Shown: positions 19,097 to 28,045, counted from the first letter of the stretch. The stretch is DNA of 64,000 nucleotides from Ga0077555 sp046154645 (GCA_046154645.1 JBJXDZ010000146.1:16493-80492), one strand, 5' to 3'. Numbers and translations are program-made. Notes: generated from the sequence alone by a model not told the origin.

Positions 19097-19731
19097 CACC
19101 GGCAATTGCCGAGTGTCCATTTGCGAGAGACGAAGGTCAATCTACAGCCGCAGGTGGTATGTTTACCAATTGCGGCGACGCTTGGACGGATTGCCGCTTT
19201 GCGCGATGAATCTCTGCTTTGGGAGGCCTGCGCCGTCTTGCACGCATGGCTGATCTATGCCAACATACTATCGGCTAAGGATCGATAGAGTGGGTGCGGC
19301 GTAATTCGAGAACGACCTTCAGCCTCCACACCCAGACATTCCAATCCTTGCCAGGCACGAGAACGCCGCATCCTCGTGACTGGGAAGGTACGGTCAAACG
19401 TAGTGGCAGGAGTGGCCTCCTCGTTATGTTGCCACGCAAGTTTGACCGCGTTACCAGATGGTCGATCAACGCCCTCTTTGATTGACTATTTGGCGTGCCG
19501 GGCTCGCTCACTTCTCGGTCTTATTACCCCGCTGCCGAGATCAGTAGCGAGCCCGGCCTCAACTTGAGGCAGCTCGAACCCAAGCACCCATACCCATCCA
19601 GTACCTAGACAGCGTTCGCTGCCAGGTTTGGTATTGAACGCGCTGCGCTGGGATAACCACTATCCCTGATGCGGAGTGCGGATCGTTATTGGGTGCATTC
19701 CCTCGTAGAAATCTCCAGACGGAGCCGTCAA
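19097..19731. other. Intergenic region without a recognised gene
   Basis: About 635 bases, less GC-rich than the flanks. Short open frames on both strands have no ribosome sites or family patterns. The region between 19290 and 19580 has fairly balanced composition on two frames and could hold a decayed gene, but nothing can be named. No strong terminator hairpin was found. Confidence 0.5.
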
Positions 19732-19899
19732 TTACTTGATCTTGGTTTCCTTAAACTCAACATGCTTGCGCGCGACTGGGTCATATTTCTTGAAGACATA
19801 CTTTTCCGTCGCCGTGCGCGGATTCTTCTTGGTCACATAATAGAAGCCGGTGCCAGCAGTGCTCAGCAGCTTGATCTTCTGGGTGACGGGCTTGGCCAT
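19732..19899 (-). CDS. rpmG: 50S ribosomal protein L33
   Basis: A 55-residue basic protein. The start MAKPVTQKIKLLSTAGTG, the YYVTKKNPRTATEK core and the KYDPVARKHVEFKETKIK end are those of bacterial L33. It lacks the zinc-ribbon cysteines of the C+ form, so it is the C-minus, zinc-independent version normal in alphaproteobacteria. L33 sits on the large subunit near the E-site tRNA. It is a short monocistron 97 bases upstream of the divergent-oriented stop of the NUDIX gene region. Confidence 0.96.
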   Translation of the reverse strand: MAKPVTQKIKLLSTAGTGFYYVTKKNPRTATEKYVFKKYDPVARKHVEFKETKIK

Positions 19900-19996
19900 G
19901 GTGGTCAGGTCTCACGGTTTAAAAAGACAGACTGCACTTTAGTCCGGCAGGCCTCGAAGTCAAGTCTGAGGTTCAACCAAGCGGCTCGTGCAGTCG

Positions 19997-20734
19997 TCAA
20001 GCCTGCAGCGTAATGAGCTCGCGTTTGAAGGAACCGTTGCGGTTGAAGTAGTAGGGTACCGGCGCATTGCTGCCGTGGATCGGGCCGAGCTTGAGCCGGT
20101 CGCCGAGGTCTTCCAGGACAACGCGCGTGATCGGCGGCAGGTCGAGACTGCGGGCTTCGATCAGGTCCATCCAGACGAGATCGGAGAGCTCATCCTCGGG
20201 CGGCGGGCCGCGAAAGGCGATGGCCGACGTCTCGACACAGAAGAAGCGCGTGTCGAACCGCCGTGGTCGGCCCGGCGGCGTGATGGCCCGGGCAAAGAAT
20301 GTCAAAGGCTCCAGCCGTGGCGCGAAGCCCAGGCCGAAGAAGCGCTGCCATGAGGCATCCTTCGGGGGGGCCTGACCCTGCAGGGGCGCACCGATGATGA
20401 TGCCCGCCTCCTCATACGTCTCGCGAATGGCGGCCAAGGCCAGCGAGCGGGCGCGCTGCTCGCTTGGGGCCCCCTTCATGTCGACCATCAGCTTGGCAAT
20501 CTCGGCCGGCGCCAGGTCGTCGCCGGCGGCAACGCCCCGGTCTGCCTTGTCGACGCGTCCGCCGGGGAAGACGTATTTTCCCGGCATGAACTTCATGTCC
20601 AGGCGTCGTTTGCCCAACAGAACCTTCGGGGCCCCAGCCGCCGGATCGACCAGAATGAGGGTTGCCGCGTCGCGCGGTCGCAGAACGGCCTGGCGGGCTG
20701 TGGCGGTCGGGCTATTGCTGTCGCTGCCGTTCAT
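19997..20734 (-). CDS. NUDIX hydrolase
   Basis: A 245-residue NUDIX-fold hydrolase. The Nudix box is recognisable as ALAAIRETYEEAGI, with the REx2EExG metal-binding core about residue 105, preceded by PGKYVFPGGRVDKAD. The length and the large insertion between PGGR and the box resemble the long NUDT19-like/CoA- or diphosphate-cleaving members. Substrate not predictable. Its start codon overlaps the stop of the upstream DUF983 gene by four bases (ATGA), so the two are translated together. ATG at 20734 chosen for that overlap. Confidence 0.86.
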   Translation of the reverse strand: MNGSDSNSPTATARQAVLRPRDAATLILVDPAAGAPKVLLGKRRLDMKFMPGKYVFPGGRVDKADRGVAAGDDLAPAEIAKLMVDMKGAPSEQRARSLALAAIRETYEEAGIIIGAPLQGQAPPKDASWQRFFGLGFAPRLEPLTFFARAITPPGRPRRFDTRFFCVETSAIAFRGPPPEDELSDLVWMDLIEARSLDLPPITRVVLEDLGDRLKLGPIHGSNAPVPYYFNRNGSFKRELITLQA

Positions 20735-21201
20735 GGCCGTGGATCGCCCTTGCCGACTGTAATGGGGGCTGCGGGATCCGGCTCGGGCACATCGGCGGTG
20801 CCACCAAAACCATGCATGCGCAACGCCCATTGCAGCGCCACCAGGGCTCCTTTGCAGACGGGCAACAACAGCAGCGTCATCGCGGTCATCAGCGGCAGCC
20901 AGATGGCCAGGTGCACCCAGGTGGGCGGAGCGGCGCTCTTCTCGAGCATCAGGATGCCGCCGACAATGACATGGCCGACAATGACCATCGTCACATAGGC
21001 CGGTGCATCGTCGGCGCGCTGGTGATGCAGGGCTTCGCCGCAGGCTGGGCAGGTATCAGCAACCTTTAGGTAGGCCCGAAACATGCGGCCCTTGCCACAC
21101 GCCGGGCACTTGAGGGCACCACCGCGCTTCATGGCGGACCACACGTCACGATGGGCGGGGTCGCCGGCGGGCAGTTCGGAAGCTTGGTTCTCGATTGGCA
21201 T
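20731..21201 (-). CDS. DUF983 family membrane protein with zinc-ribbon cysteines
   Basis: A 156-residue protein of the DUF983 family. Two CxxC pairs (C32/C35 and C51/C54, in KCPACGKG and TCPACGEA) probably bind zinc. They are followed by two transmembrane helices (about residues 69–88 and 98–117). The family is widespread in alphaproteobacteria, often near cytochrome oxidase or peptidase genes; its function is not known. Here it is coupled to a NUDIX hydrolase through an ATGA overlap. Confidence 0.88.
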   Translation of the reverse strand: MPIENQASELPAGDPAHRDVWSAMKRGGALKCPACGKGRMFRAYLKVADTCPACGEALHHQRADDAPAYVTMVIVGHVIVGGILMLEKSAAPPTWVHLAIWLPLMTAMTLLLLPVCKGALVALQWALRMHGFGGTADVPEPDPAAPITVGKGDPRP

Positions 21202-21353
21202 GACCTGAGGGTCTAGCCGAGTGCCGGGGCGCGTCAAGCGCCCAATGGCCGCGGAAATGGGTGCCATGCACCCTGCAGACTGGCGGATTCTTGTCTTTCA
21301 TGGGGTGAGTGCCGTATGCCTAGGATGACCGAAGGGCGGCACGGGAGGCAGCA

Positions 21354-21797
21354 ATGTCGTACGGCAAGGCGAAGGTGGCGGCTTGCGCAGGTTTGGCATC
21401 GCTGCTGGCCGTATGGGCCGTGGCGCCGGCCCGCTCTGAGGGCGCCGTCGCCGTCGGGCAGCCCCGCGACGTGGCCGCCAGCGGCTACGCGATTGGCTTG
21501 TCCGGCAACTATCAGACGGAGACCGAGGCCAAAGCGCGCGCGCTGAAGGAATGCCGCGCCGGCGACGCGGCGCCGGAATCAACGCGCAACCTGTGCAAGG
21601 TGGTGCGGACTTTCAAGAAGGGCTGCGTTGCGGCAGCACTCGATCCCAAGGATGGGACGCCCGGCGCAGGTTGGGCGCTGGCCGCCAACCGACCCGATGC
21701 GGAGAAGGCCGCCGTTGCCGCCTGCCGCAAGACGGCGGGCAAGGCGCGCGAGGAGTTCTGTGTCGTCAGTGCAGTGCAATGCGATGGCGTCGAGTGA
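21354..21797 (+). CDS. Secreted DUF4189-like protein
   Basis: A 147-residue exported protein: signal peptide up to about residue 28 (GLASLLAVWAVAPARSEG), then a cysteine-containing domain with ALKECRA, NLCKVVRTFKKGCVAAAL and a second half GAGWALAANRPDAEKAAVAACRK…FCVV. The repeated GxxxAxxxAxxxC layout fits DUF4189, a small periplasmic domain in proteobacteria of unknown role. Six cysteines could form disulfides. GGGAGGCAGC precedes the ATG. It is a monocistron; assignment to DUF4189 is by pattern. Confidence 0.75.
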   Translation: MSYGKAKVAACAGLASLLAVWAVAPARSEGAVAVGQPRDVAASGYAIGLSGNYQTETEAKARALKECRAGDAAPESTRNLCKVVRTFKKGCVAAALDPKDGTPGAGWALAANRPDAEKAAVAACRKTAGKAREEFCVVSAVQCDGVE

Positions 21798-21839
21798 GGG
21801 GCCAAGTGTCCGGCCTCGGGACCAAGGCGCCGTGCCCTG

Positions 21840-22613
21840 TCAGGTGATTGCGGCAAGGCGGGTGTCGAGCGACAGCACGAGGCACCAGTGCGGCTCGAAG
21901 TCAGCACCGAGCGGCCAGATGTTGGCCTTGAAGTCAACCAGCATGCGTTCCTCGTAGCGCTTGAACCAATCGCGGCGGCAGAGCACGAACTTGGTGGCGG
22001 CCACGATGGTCTCGCGATCGATGACGGCGAGGACGCACATGTCCGGGTTGGCCTCGAGAAAGGCCTGCACCGCCACCATCAGGGTCGGATAGCCGGGATG
22101 CAGCATATCGTCGAGGACGATCAAGCCTTCCGGCGCCAGGACCTGCATGGCGAGCGCCAGGTCACGGGTCAGGGCATGCCGTGAATGCTCGCCGTCGATG
22201 TGGAACAGGCGCACCCGCCGGCCACCGAGCTTGGCGAGCAACGCGCCGGCTTCAAGCGTGCGGCTATCCGCCTTCCAGGTGATCCGCCGGCTTTCGGCCA
22301 CGCCATGGCGGGCGCAGTTGGCATGGAAACGGTCGATGATCTCTGGGTTGGGCCAATCGAAGAGGTCGATGCCGAGGGCGCTTTCGCCCTCCTGGAGGGC
22401 CAGGGCCATGGCGATGAAGAAGCGGCCCTCGAAGGTGCCGATCTCGGCCACGGGACCGCGTACGCCAAGGTCCGACTGGATGCGCATCAGGCCGCAGGTG
22501 ATGGCCGCCGCGAGACGCGACGACATGCCGACCACCGAGGTGTATCCTTCTGGGCTTTCGAGGTAGCGGTCGACGGCGGCCATGCCGCTGCGGGGATGGG
22601 GAACGAGGCTCAT
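21840..22613 (-). CDS. Class I SAM-dependent methyltransferase
   Basis: A 257-residue Rossmann methyltransferase of the Methyltransf_24/cephalosporin-hydroxylase-like type. Motif I is VAEIGTFEGRFFIAMALAL, the acidic residue after strand 2 is in LGIDLFDWPN, and a metal/substrate site is suggested by FHIDGEHSRHALTRDL and IVLDDMLHPGYP. Such proteins often methylate sugars or glycopeptides; the substrate here is unknown. Convergent with the DUF4189 gene, 42 bases apart. No other glycan genes are adjacent. Confidence 0.8.
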   Translation of the reverse strand: MSLVPHPRSGMAAVDRYLESPEGYTSVVGMSSRLAAAITCGLMRIQSDLGVRGPVAEIGTFEGRFFIAMALALQEGESALGIDLFDWPNPEIIDRFHANCARHGVAESRRITWKADSRTLEAGALLAKLGGRRVRLFHIDGEHSRHALTRDLALAMQVLAPEGLIVLDDMLHPGYPTLMVAVQAFLEANPDMCVLAVIDRETIVAATKFVLCRRDWFKRYEERMLVDFKANIWPLGADFEPHWCLVLSLDTRLAAIT

Positions 22614-22860
22614 CGAGATCTCACCGGGCGGGGTTTGGGCGCAAGCGCAGGGGACTTATAGCAAGGACCGCGGCAGAATTGCGCTCAATTGGGCGGCTGG
22701 TGTGGTGGCGCGTGCGATTTGTGATGGCCCGACGTGCCGTCGCGGTGGCCTCGCCGCGGAACGGGAGGGCTGGTAAGGATAGCGCGTGTGTGCCGCGAGT
22801 CGCAGCGCTTGCCGGACCGGGCAAACTCGACGCGCGACGAGGAAACGGGGAGGTTCCGTC

Positions 22861-23226
22861 ATGCTGCCACGGATTGTGCTGCTGGTGTTGCAAATCGCCA
22901 TTGCCTGGATCGGCGGCGCTTGGATTGCGGTGCCGATCATTCGCGCCCTCGGTATCGGCCGAGATTTCACGATCTTTGTCTATGCCGTTGTCTATGCCGT
23001 GCTGGTGTGGCTGGTCGGGTTGGCCGGATCAGCCGTGCTGAAGGGCTTGCGCGGGCCTTCGACGGCAACGTTGGTGTTTTCGCTGGTGCTGGCCCTGGTC
23101 GTTGCCGGGCTGATGCAGATCGACCCGGTGCGTTTGGCAGTGGCCAGCGTGATTTCGGCACAGCAGGTTCCGCTCCTGTATTATCCCCTGCTCGGTGCTG
23201 TGCTCGGATACGTCATGAAGCGCTAA
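22861..23226 (+). CDS. Small four-helix integral membrane protein
   Basis: A 121-residue, very hydrophobic protein with about four transmembrane segments (near residues 5–27, 37–59, 67–86 and 98–118) and a short KGLRGPS loop after helix two. I do not recognise a family. The ATG at 22861 has a GGGGAGG ribosome site, and a strong palindromic terminator follows the stop, so this is a real, single-gene unit. Confidence 0.7.
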   Translation: MLPRIVLLVLQIAIAWIGGAWIAVPIIRALGIGRDFTIFVYAVVYAVLVWLVGLAGSAVLKGLRGPSTATLVFSLVLALVVAGLMQIDPVRLAVASVISAQQVPLLYYPLLGAVLGYVMKR

Positions 23227-23251
23227 CGCCGCTGGCTGAAACCGAACATGA

Positions 23252-23285
23252 AAGAAGGCGCAGATCCCGGGATCTGCGCCTTCTT
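23252..23285. terminator. Perfect 34-base palindrome, bidirectional terminator
   Basis: 17-base arms with no loop: AAGAAGGCGCAGATCCC and its exact reverse complement. The A-rich left side and T-rich right side (TTCTTCTTTG) make it a terminator on both strands, between the convergent membrane-protein gene and the 27-residue gene. Confidence 0.85.
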
Positions 23286-23337
23286 CTTTGTTCGCGCCCG
23301 CCTCATTGGCCGGCGCCGGTTCGAGGCCCGCTCTGGA

Positions 23338-23421
23338 TCAGAGCATGCCGAGCGCGATCGCGGCCAGGAATGCGAAAGACATGACCGCGGCAACCACGTT
23401 CAGTCCGATCCTCAGTTCCAT
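23338..23421 (-). CDS. 27-residue single-pass membrane protein
   Basis: A very short gene: MELRIGLNVVAAVMSFAFLA followed by AIALGML and a TGA stop. It has a perfect GGAGGCACT ribosome site directly before the ATG. The protein is one transmembrane helix with an acidic/basic N-terminal cap. It lies between the 34-base terminator and a 560-base gene-free region with AT-rich promoter-like sequence, as expected for an independently expressed small gene. It resembles short helices fixed in rhizobial genomes, from memory only. Role unknown; small membrane regulators or assembly subunits have this form. Confidence 0.68.
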   Translation of the reverse strand: MELRIGLNVVAAVMSFAFLAAIALGML

Positions 23422-23982
23422 AGTGCCTCCTTGCTGGCTCTCCAGCAGGTTAGATCGTGGCGTGAAACCGTCACGCCGATGAACGGACATTAAGGGATTG
23501 TTACCGCGTTTGCCAAGCCCCTTTTATGCGGCACTGCAATAAATCTGCCGGATGGTGAAGGATTGAGAACTATTTCAACAGGCCTCCAGGCCCGAACTAC
23601 AGAGGTTATTCGGGCACTCATCAGTGTTTTGTTGGTGACAATACAAGACTATCCCAAGGCATAGATTGTTGTTTTGTGCACGCATGCGCAGTTGTTGCTG
23701 TGATTTCGACAGCAGCGGTCCAGGATGACGCGGCATACATTAAGTATTGCCCCTCGTCGCTCGTAGAAGAGTTTGTCGAGAGCGCAGAATTGCCGTCACA
23801 AATCGGCCACAGCTGCGTTCAGTTTTGCTGGCCTGAGCCCTCCGCCCAGCGGCAATCCCAGTGCTTCGCCAGCCGCGGGCGGAGGTGTGACGAACCGTTG
23901 TCCACAGGCTCGACACCAGGGCCAGAGTGCCTTAATCGGGACGTCGGCTGCCCGCAAACGCGGCATCAGGGAGTGCCAGATC
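23422..23982. other. Gene-free region, relatively AT-rich
   Basis: About 560 bases. The part from 23490 to 23700 is the most AT-rich in this area and probably holds the promoters for the divergent small membrane gene and the AcuI-type gene. Open frames that run through 23676–24116 overlap the real AcuI start and have no ribosome site. I see no RNA gene. Confidence 0.5.
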
Positions 23983-24969
23983 ATGCCATCGTTCCAGGGA
24001 TTCGTGCTGAGCAAGGGCGAGGGCGGGCAGCGACTGGCCTGGACGGAGCTCGCCGACACGGACCTGATGGACGGCGATGTGACGGTGCGCGTCACGCATT
24101 CGACGCTCAATTATAAGGATGGACTGGCGCTGACCGGCAAGGCGCCGGTGGTGCGCCGCTGGCCCATGATTCCCGGCATCGATCTGGCGGGCGACGTGGT
24201 CGCCTCGAGCCATGCGGAATTCAAGCCGGGTAATGCCGTGATCCTCAATGGCTGGGGCCTTGGTGAGACGCATCTGGGGGCCTACGCGCAGATGGCCCGC
24301 GTGAAGGGCGACTGGTTGATCAAGCGACCGGCGGCGTTTTCCCCGGCGCAGGCCATGGCCATCGGAACGGCTGGCTATACCGCCATGCTGTCCGTCCTGG
24401 CGCTCGAGCACAACGGCGTCACGCCCAAGAGCGGCCCGGTGGTCGTGACCGGTGCGGCAGGTGGTGTCGGCAGCATTGCCATCGGTTTGCTGGCGCGGCT
24501 CGGGTATGACGTCATCGCCTCGACGGGGCGGGTGGAAGAAGAGGCCTACCTGAAGCGGATCGGGGCCAAGGACATCATCAATCGTAGTGAACTCTCGAGA
24601 CCCGCTCGCCCCATGGCCAAAGAGCGCTGGGCCGGCGGTATCGATGCCGTCGGCAGCCATACCCTGGCCAATGTGCTGTCCATGACGCGCTATGGAGGAG
24701 CGGTGGCCGCCTGCGGGCTGGCCCAAGGCATGGATCTGCCAGGCTCGGTGGCGCCCTTCATCCTGCGCGGCGTGACGCTGGCCGGCATCGACAGCGTGAT
24801 GGCGCCCAAATCGAAGCGGGAAGCGGCGTGGGCTCGATTGGCCCGGGACCTCGACACCGCGACGCTGGATGCCATGACCTTGACCCGGCCCATTGCCGAT
24901 GCGCCAGCCTTGGCACCGGAGATTCTGGCCGGCAAAGTGCGCGGCCGCGTGGTGCTGGAGATCGGGTGA
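23983..24969 (+). CDS. acuI: Acryloyl-CoA reductase (AcuI/YhdH family quinone-oxidoreductase fold)
   Basis: A 328-residue NADPH-dependent medium-chain dehydrogenase/reductase. Family features: STLNYKDGLALTGKAPVVRRWPMIPGIDLAG near the start, cofactor motif TGAAGGVGSIAIGLLARLG (about residues 150–168) with STGR after it for NADPH, and the end LAPEILAGKVRGRVVLEIG. There are no zinc-ligand cysteines. AcuI reduces toxic acryloyl-CoA to propionyl-CoA, for example in DMSP or 3-hydroxypropionate metabolism. AGGGAG precedes the ATG. No DMSP lyase is nearby, so a detoxifying role is more likely than a dedicated pathway. Confidence 0.88.
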   Translation: MPSFQGFVLSKGEGGQRLAWTELADTDLMDGDVTVRVTHSTLNYKDGLALTGKAPVVRRWPMIPGIDLAGDVVASSHAEFKPGNAVILNGWGLGETHLGAYAQMARVKGDWLIKRPAAFSPAQAMAIGTAGYTAMLSVLALEHNGVTPKSGPVVVTGAAGGVGSIAIGLLARLGYDVIASTGRVEEEAYLKRIGAKDIINRSELSRPARPMAKERWAGGIDAVGSHTLANVLSMTRYGGAVAACGLAQGMDLPGSVAPFILRGVTLAGIDSVMAPKSKREAAWARLARDLDTATLDAMTLTRPIADAPALAPEILAGKVRGRVVLEIG

Positions 24970-25239
24970 GGTGAGAACGCCCGCGCGCTCACGCTCGGGC
25001 GGCCTGTTGAAGCCGTTGTTTACGCTATATGCTATTGGTCATTGCGCCGATGGCTTGTGGCAGCTGCAAGGGGGAGTGCCTGGGTACCTCGAAAAACCTG
25101 ACGTTCCGAGGGATCGTTTGACGTGGACCCGCCACCGGCGGCGAGGGAGTGAGGCACTTGGTTCAGCGTTGGTGATGGGCGAGGCTCGCGGTCGCAAGCA
25201 CGGGAGCCGGGACTTAGCGCATGGGCAGGTATTCGGTCG

Positions 25240-25644
25240 ATGATCGGCATTGTCATCATTACGCATGGTGATCTGGCACGGGAGTTCCGGCTGGCACTGG
25301 AGCATGTCGTCGGTCCACAAGAGCGCCTCCAGACGCTCTCGATCGGGCCCGAGGACGACATGGAGAGCCGACGGCGGGAACTGATCGCAGCCGTCAAGGC
25401 GACGGACAGCGGCAACGGCGTGATCATCCTGACGGACATGTTCGGCGGCACGCCGTCCAACCTCGCCATCTCAGTGATGGAGGAGACCGGAGCGGAGGTC
25501 CTGGCGGGCGTCAACCTGCCGATGCTGGTGCGGTTGGCAACGGTGCGCAAGGACAAGACCCTTGCCATGGCAGCCGATCTCGCCAAGGAAGCGGGCCGCA
25601 AATACATCAGTGTGGCCAGTCAGGTGCTGGCCGGTGAAGGCTGA
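25240..25644 (+). CDS. PTS EIIA component, mannose family (nitrogen/regulatory PTS branch)
   Basis: A 134-residue EIIA(Man) domain. The phospho-accepting histidine is H9 in IIITHGDLA, followed by ILTDMFGGTPSNLA, the conserved second active-site block. It has no EIIB or EIIC partner, as in the regulatory PTS of alphaproteobacteria, where it takes phosphate from HPr and signals rather than transports. HPr follows 33 bases downstream. In relatives this pair usually comes after chvG-chvI and hprK; here the 270 bases upstream hold no recognisable hprK. Confidence 0.92.
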   Translation: MIGIVIITHGDLAREFRLALEHVVGPQERLQTLSIGPEDDMESRRRELIAAVKATDSGNGVIILTDMFGGTPSNLAISVMEETGAEVLAGVNLPMLVRLATVRKDKTLAMAADLAKEAGRKYISVASQVLAGEG

Positions 25645-25677
25645 GGCTCAGCCGTTGCGAGAGAGATCGAGGCAGAT

Positions 25678-25956
25678 TTGAACAGCGTACCAGGCGTCAC
25701 TGTGCTGATCCGCAACAAGAAGGGACTGCATGCGCGGGCCTCGGCGAAGTTCGTCAAGTGTGCGGAGGCCTTCAAATCGCAAGTGCGGGTGACGCGGGAG
25801 GGCCAGACGGTTGGCGGCACCTCGATCATGGGCCTCATGATGCTGGCGGCAGGCCCCGGCTCGACCATCTTCATCGAGGCTGAGGGCCCAGATGCCGGCG
25901 ACGCGATCGCAGCCCTGCGGTCGCTGGTGGCAGATGGTTTCGGCGAGGAAAGCTGA
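25678..25956 (+). CDS. ptsH: Phosphocarrier protein HPr
   Basis: A 92-residue HPr. The EI-dependent phosphorylation site is H18 in KKGLHARASAKFVK, and the HPr-kinase target serine is S49 in GGTSIMGLMMLAA, both intact. It begins with TTG at 25678, preceded by GAGG; no ATG gives the conserved N-terminus. S49 implies a HPr kinase/phosphorylase exists elsewhere in the genome. Co-transcribed with the EIIA(Man) gene; together they would link carbon/nitrogen state to regulation. Confidence 0.94.
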   Translation: MNSVPGVTVLIRNKKGLHARASAKFVKCAEAFKSQVRVTREGQTVGGTSIMGLMMLAAGPGSTIFIEAEGPDAGDAIAALRSLVADGFGEES

Positions 25957-26046
25957 AAAGATTGCGCGACCCTGAAAAGCACCTGAAGCGGAGCAGCTTG
26001 CGCTGCCCCGCCCCGAATGCACAGGAGGTCGGCTGTTTCAGATCGC

Positions 26047-27486
26047 TTACTGCGAGAGGCGCAGCGTGGCGATCTGTAGGGCGATGTCTCGGAAAGCGGC
26101 CCGGAGTGCGGCACCATCTTCGGCATTGTAGAACTTGCTCGTGTCGGTTGCGCAGTTGCGCAACGTGGTGATGGCCGTGGCGTTGCCACCGAGCTCGAAG
26201 CCAACGGTGTAGACAGTGATGCCAGTGGCCTTCATGGCCGTGCACATGCTGGCGGCTTGAGTTGGAGAAGAGCCGTTGGTCATGTTGCAGTTGATCTGAC
26301 TATCGTTGCTGCCGTACGAGTTGCTGGCATTCACGCCATTGCAGTAGCCGGTGTTGTACTCGCCGTCCGTCATCAGAACCGCGATCTTGTGCGTGGCGGG
26401 CGTGCCGTAGGCGACCGGGCGGCGACCCGTGGGGAAGACTGACGCCCAGTTTGGTGACAGCAGGTACCAGGCCCACGCGGTGCCAAGCTGACCGGCCGTC
26501 GAGCCAGCGATGTCGAGAGCGTCGATCTTGGCCTTGAGCATCGTGCGGTCAGCAGAGAGCGGAATGATCTCATTGTCCGCGCTCATCTGGCAGCTGCCGC
26601 CGTTGGTATAAAGGCGACCAACCTTGGCCACGGACGGCGCCGCGTCCGTGTACTTTTCAGTGCCAATCCGCTCCGTGACGCAGTTGCCGTTCAGACCGTA
26701 GGTCTTCGTGCTGCCGCTCGCGTTGGTGAACCGGTAGTTGCGATGGCCTGGGGTTGTGCTGGTCCCGCTGCTCAGCTCGGCGCCACGGATGGTGGTCATC
26801 CACGATGAAGGCACGCGGACCGACTCGGCGAACGGTGCCAGCGCAACGCGGGAGGTGTACTGGCTCTGATCATCCCAGACGACGATATCGATCAGATCCT
26901 TGGCCGCGGCCTTCAGATCCACGATCTTCTGGCCGGACATGGAGCCGGTGACGTCGAGCATCATCGAGATCTCGAGATTGAGCTCCGAGTTGCCGCCGAC
27001 CGCCAGCATGGCCTCGGCGCGAACCTGGACTGTGAGACCCTCGACCCGTACCAGGGACAGGAACGGCGCCGGAACCACGGTGCCAGCCTCGAGCACCAGG
27101 GTGTTGCGCACCGGGTCCGAACCGAAAGCCGTGATCGTGGTCTCGATTTCCAAGGGCTTGTTCTTGTTGTAGAAAGCCAAGGCGCGGTTCTGGGCGGCCG
27201 TGAGATCGCCGTCCAGCTGCCAGGAACGGGCCGCCGCCAGGATGGCTGCGTCGACGGCATTCTGCATCTGGTCGCGGATCTTGACGGCGCGGCCGTAATC
27301 GACGGCGCCACCTACCATCGAAACGACGATGGCAACGGTCAACGCGAAGATCATGGCCGTGGTGCCGCGCTCGTCGCGGGCGAAGGTGCCGGCCGTGTGG
27401 CCGGAGCAGAAACGCTCGAATGAACCGGCGATCCGGGACAACAGTCCCTGGGGCTCGCTTGGCTCCTGTTCTGTACGCATGGACAT
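26047..27486 (-). CDS. TadG-like pilus-assembly/von Willebrand factor A protein
   Basis: A 479-residue protein. Residues about 40–65 (DERGTTAMIFALTVAIVVSM) form the TadE/G prepilin-like N-terminal helix that anchors it in the inner membrane. The DYGRAVKIRDQMQNAVDAAILAAAR segment is the standard continuation. A von Willebrand A domain follows, with MIDAS motif DVTGSMS (D178) and a second site at LMTDGEYNTGY. Related proteins assemble Flp/Tad pili or act as surface adhesins; no other tad gene is here, so it is an orphan. Strong AGGAG site. Divergent from ahcY. Confidence 0.88.
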   Translation of the reverse strand: MSMRTEQEPSEPQGLLSRIAGSFERFCSGHTAGTFARDERGTTAMIFALTVAIVVSMVGGAVDYGRAVKIRDQMQNAVDAAILAAARSWQLDGDLTAAQNRALAFYNKNKPLEIETTITAFGSDPVRNTLVLEAGTVVPAPFLSLVRVEGLTVQVRAEAMLAVGGNSELNLEISMMLDVTGSMSGQKIVDLKAAAKDLIDIVVWDDQSQYTSRVALAPFAESVRVPSSWMTTIRGAELSSGTSTTPGHRNYRFTNASGSTKTYGLNGNCVTERIGTEKYTDAAPSVAKVGRLYTNGGSCQMSADNEIIPLSADRTMLKAKIDALDIAGSTAGQLGTAWAWYLLSPNWASVFPTGRRPVAYGTPATHKIAVLMTDGEYNTGYCNGVNASNSYGSNDSQINCNMTNGSSPTQAASMCTAMKATGITVYTVGFELGGNATAITTLRNCATDTSKFYNAEDGAALRAAFRDIALQIATLRLSQ

Positions 27487-28045
27487 AGCCTCGACTCCTG
27501 TGGGTCTTCTCTTATTGTCAGGAGACAATGCGCCCGGAATTATTTCTCCGGCCTTAAACCATTCGATGACATTCAGGGATATTCGAAAATTTTGCGAGGA
27601 GACTATTACAAATTTGTTGAAATTCGAAATAATCGAGTCATATCCAGGTAATGATCGGCGCAGTCGTATTCTGTAACAGGCGTCGGCATGGGTCGCAGCA
27701 AGCAACTTCCGCGCCATGGCCGGGGCAGATTCCGCCACGAGACGCCGACGGGCTGGGCTGGAGCCCGTTCTCCACAGGTATGGCCGACACATAAAAAGAC
27801 ATAAAGATTTCTTTATGTGTGCATTGCCAAGTCCGGCCGGCAGCGCTATAGACGCCGCGTACGGGGGCGGATCTGCCCCTCGAGCCGGCCGGTTCCAAGG
27901 GCGTTCCCAGGCACTGGGGAGTGTCGACGCCACTGTCGGCGGCGGGGCCAGCCAAGGGCAAACGCAGTCCGGGACCAGGCATAAGCCTGCCGCCGGCCCT
28001 ATGAGATCAGCCACGGCAATCGCCGTCATCCAGGATGGAGTACCC
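27487..28045. other. Divergent promoter region between tadG-like gene and ahcY
   Basis: About 560 bases. The segment 27520–27680 is AT-rich and likely carries promoters. The rest, 27690–28030, is GC-rich and open in the ahcY frame, but lacks a ribosome site and family similarity before the ATG at 28046. I looked for SAH or SAM riboswitch cores before ahcY and saw none. Confidence 0.5.

Noticed and set aside
27690..28045. SAH or SAM riboswitch before ahcY
   Set aside because: I looked for the conserved core sequences and pairing before the start and saw none; absence by eye is not proof.
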